From RGIG4694 sp964501705 (lineage in GTDB: Bacteria > Bacillota > Clostridia > Oscillospirales > Ruminococcaceae): a stretch of DNA of 24,910 bases. The notes beneath the pieces are model-generated. The model worked only from the letters and a program-made list of their open reading frames with translations. It made no database searches and was not told where the DNA came from. Shown here piece by piece: positions 23,195-24,910 of this stretch. The stretch spans positions 1 to 24,910 of the forward strand of contig CAZCUQ010000019.1 of NCBI GenBank assembly GCA_964501705.1, given 5' to 3'. Made by a program: the position numbers and the translations under genes. Positions within the stretch are counted from its first letter, which is position 1; each line of letters opens with the position of its first letter.

Positions 23195-24070
23195 ATGAAT
23201 GAAAATGAAAAATTTCATATCAAAAACTTTTTGGAGCTTACGGTCGCGGGAATAATCAACGCCTTCGGAGTTACCGTTTTTATTTCTCCCGTGAATCTTT
23301 ATGACAGCGGAATTTCGGGTACGTCAATGCTTCTCGCGCAGGTAACTCCCGAATGGATGAGTCTCTCGTTTTTTTTGCTGCTATTAAACATTCCGCTTTT
23401 TTTGTACGGTTTTAAGAAAAAGGGAAAATGCTTCACGGTTTACGCGATATATTCCGTTGTTGTCTATTCGTTTACGGCATGGCTTATTACCGATGTTCTT
23501 CCCGTAGACGTAAGCACAGCTTCTCCTCTCGGAGAATCCGATCTGCTCCTGTGTGCGCTTTTCGGAGGGATGATATCGGGCATAGGAAGCGGATTCGCAA
23601 TACGCTTCGGAGGAGCTATGGACGGCATTGAGGTTATGGCTGTGATATACGCAAAAAAGCTTGGAATTACCGTAGGTACGTTTGTTATGATATATAATTC
23701 CATTCTTTACATAATCTGCGGAATTGTTGTCGGCAGCTGGATACTTCCTCTTTATTCCGTAGTGACTTACATGGCGGCTCTGAAAACCGTGGATTTTATT
23801 GTAGAGGGCTTCGATCGTTCAAAATCGGTGCTTATCGTCACCGAAAAAGCGGACGAGATATGTGAAAAGCTTTCGGCGGAATTTGAACAGGGAATCACCG
23901 TTATGGAAGCAAAGGGATATTATTCCGACTCATATAAAAACATAGTTTACATTGTTCTGAACCGTTTTCAGATAAGCAGAATGAAGGACATAGTCCACAC
24001 CTTCGACCCGCTTGCGTATATTTCGATAAGCGAGGTTGCGGACGTTTACAAGGCAAATCAGAACAGATAA
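23195..24070 (+). CDS. YitT family membrane protein (DUF161/DUF2179)
   Basis: The 291-aa protein has an N-terminal membrane part (about 12-190) with five or six hydrophobic helices, containing the family motifs AFGVTVFISPVNLYDSGISGTSML and GIGSGFAIRFGGAMDGIEV. A soluble C-terminal DUF2179 domain (about 205-290; SVLIVTEKADEICEKL and GITVMEAKGYYS) follows and is thought to bind a small ligand. Function in bacteria is not established; members are often described as possible transporters. ATG 23195 has AAAGGA six bases upstream; a longer open frame runs back through the promoter and is not used. It forms a single-gene unit ended by the terminator at 24171-24199. Confidence 0.9.
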   Translation: MNENEKFHIKNFLELTVAGIINAFGVTVFISPVNLYDSGISGTSMLLAQVTPEWMSLSFFLLLLNIPLFLYGFKKKGKCFTVYAIYSVVVYSFTAWLITDVLPVDVSTASPLGESDLLLCALFGGMISGIGSGFAIRFGGAMDGIEVMAVIYAKKLGITVGTFVMIYNSILYIICGIVVGSWILPLYSVVTYMAALKTVDFIVEGFDRSKSVLIVTEKADEICEKLSAEFEQGITVMEAKGYYSDSYKNIVYIVLNRFQISRMKDIVHTFDPLAYISISEVADVYKANQNR

Positions 24071-24170
24071 AAAACCCGGTTTTCCGTGAATCTGTCCCGT
24101 CAGCTGTTTACGGCGGCGCAGCGTTTTTCAGAACTTCCCTTACAGATAATAATCACAGAAATTTACAGCA

Positions 24171-24199
24171 AAAAACACCCTGTACAGCAGGGTGTTTTT
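24171..24199. terminator. Bidirectional terminator between YitT and metalloregulator genes
   Basis: Arms AAAAACACCCTG (24171-24182) and CAGGGTGTTTTT (24188-24199) form a perfect 12-bp stem with a five-base loop, giving a T-run on either strand. It separates the convergent YitT-family and DtxR-family genes. The remaining sequence of this 258-base gap has no credible gene. Confidence 0.88.
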
Positions 24200-24328
24200 A
24201 TATTTTGCAATAAATGGAAAAATTTCGGATATAAGGAACGGGTCTTATTAATGCTGATGTCATCTGCGAGGTATTCCCGGCAGTATACGCCATATCAGGT
24301 TTATTATCCGTAAAAACCGGCGCATACG

Positions 24329-24724
24329 TCACTTGCTTTTGGATTTCCGTTTGATATGATAAAGCCGCAAATGTTCCTTTAATTTTTCAAATGATTCATC
24401 GCTGATATCATGTTCGATACGGCAGGCGTCTTTTGCGGCTGTTTTTTCGCTCACTCCGATACTCGTAAGCCAGCCCGTCAGGATAACATGGCGCTCGTAT
24501 ATGCTTTCGGCGCGTTTTTTACCTGATTCGGTAAGAGTAATGAATCCGTTTTCATCGATTGTAATAAGCTCGTTTTCTTTAAGAATTCTTACGGCACGGC
24601 AAACGCTGGGCTTTGAAAGATTCATTTCGCGTGCGATATCCACCGAACGAACCTCGCCTTTTCTGTTTTTCAGAATTAAAATAGTTTCAAGATAATCCTC
24701 GCCGGATTGTTTTATTACACTCAT
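24329..24724 (-). CDS. DtxR/MntR family metal-dependent repressor
   Basis: Metal-sensing transcription repressor, dimeric and cytosolic. The 131-aa protein has an N-terminal winged helix (SVDIAREMNLSKPSVCRAVRILKENELI, about 27-54) and a helical dimer/metal-binding domain (about 70-125). There is no C-terminal SH3-like domain, which is the short MntR-like form. By motif alignment the metal ligands are Asp10, Glu13, His79, Cys101, Glu104 and His105. The Asp is as in manganese-sensing MntR and the Cys as in iron-sensing DtxR, so the metal is uncertain. AAGGAG lies five bases before ATG 24724. The promoter contains a small palindrome, suggesting autoregulation. Its regulon may include a gene beyond the right edge. 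Confidence 0.92.
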   Translation of the reverse strand: MSVIKQSGEDYLETILILKNRKGEVRSVDIAREMNLSKPSVCRAVRILKENELITIDENGFITLTESGKKRAESIYERHVILTGWLTSIGVSEKTAAKDACRIEHDISDESFEKLKEHLRLYHIKRKSKSK

Positions 24725-24761
24725 AATTTCTCCTTACAAATTCCGATTTACGTATAACTTT

Positions 24762-24790
24762 ATTTTATCACCTATAGTGAAATTTGTCAA
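24762..24790 (-). promoter_or_regulatory. Promoter with possible operator of the metalloregulator gene
   Basis: On the minus strand, TTGACA (24785-24790) and TAAAAT (24762-24767) are 17 bases apart with TGA before the -10. Between them lies TCAC, five bases, GTGA (24768-24780), a small inverted repeat where a bound repressor would block polymerase. The promoter is convincing; the operator is tentative. Confidence 0.65.
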
Positions 24791-24843
24791 GGATTTTTTT
24801 TGTTTTTTATTGAGGTATCGGCGTCGGGAAACAAACTATTGCC

Positions 24844-24858
24844 AACTTAAAGTAAGTT
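24844..24858. repeat. Palindrome near right edge, possible metalloregulator site
   Basis: AACTTA and TAAGTT form perfect six-base arms around AAG. ACTAT just to the left and ATAGT just to the right add a looser outer repeat. A TATAGTAAA next to it resembles the TATAGTGAA in the metalloregulator promoter. It may be the operator of a divergent gene beyond the window. No gene is visible from 24791 to 24910. Confidence 0.35.
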
Positions 24859-24910
24859 ATAGTAAACGACATTAAAATTTGTGCTTTCAGTCTGCGCAAA
24901 AATCATATAT

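Noticed and set aside
24086..24313. Open frame of 75 codons, plus strand, after the YitT-family gene
   Set aside because: GTG start without ribosome binding site, and it runs straight through a strong bidirectional terminator.
1..24910. CRISPR arrays, IS elements, prophage, tRNA or rRNA genes
   Set aside because: No regularly spaced direct repeats, transposase or integrase motifs, or cloverleaf-like segments were seen on either strand by eye.

Overview
The window looks like chromosomal DNA of a strictly anaerobic, Gram-positive, endospore-lineage Firmicute of the class Clostridia, most likely Ruminococcaceae/Oscillospirales. This rests on the rimP-nusA-ylxR-ylxQ-infB operon order, the yabP/yabQ sporulation genes, a tRNA-Trp T-box riboswitch, a flavin reductase-rubredoxin fusion typical of anaerobes, choline-binding-type cell-wall repeats, consensus SigA promoters with 17-bp spacers, and strong GGAGG ribosome binding sites. 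The placement is inferred from gene content only. No IS element, prophage, CRISPR array, rRNA or tRNA gene was seen.

Region 1 (67-9836, minus strand) is one long translation/transcription operon read right to left: rimP, nusA, rnpM (ylxR), ylxQ, infB, rbfA, nrnA, a fused truB-ribF, and gltX. Genes overlap or lie a few bases apart. A near-consensus promoter sits at 9808-9836, and a 10-bp hairpin capped by a GCAA tetraloop lies just before the rimP ribosome binding site. The oddities are the TruB-RibF fusion and gltX as the last gene.

Region 2 (9872-13501) holds the spore cortex pair yabP-yabQ (minus), a divergent signal-less amidase with an SH3 domain, a small cysteine-rich DUF1540 protein, and a convergent two-gene operon of a secreted cell-wall-binding repeat protein and a GNAT acetyltransferase. 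SigmaE-like boxes lie between yabP and the amidase gene.

Region 3 (13502-16834) begins with a non-coding stretch of strong inverted repeats, then a PP2C phosphatase (minus). The trpS-rsmE operon (plus) follows, with a promoter, a T-box leader with UGG specifier, and a terminator.

Region 4 (16900-19252) has a HAD hydrolase (minus), a high-molecular-weight rubredoxin (plus) with its own strong promoter, and an aldo/keto reductase with two 4Fe-4S motifs (minus); the last two are redox functions.

Region 5 (19372-24790) has a five-gene minus-strand operon: a YtrA-type GntR regulator, an ABC ATPase, two ABC-2 permeases and a CPBP intramembrane protease. A near-perfect operator palindrome overlaps its promoter. 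A divergent YitT-family membrane protein follows, then a DtxR/MntR-family metalloregulator whose metal site mixes MntR-like and DtxR-like residues. The right edge carries another palindrome and no gene.

Most of the window is ordinary housekeeping DNA. The least explained parts are the 13567-13749 inverted-repeat region, the TruB-RibF fusion, the rimP leader hairpin and the regulator/ABC/CPBP operon.
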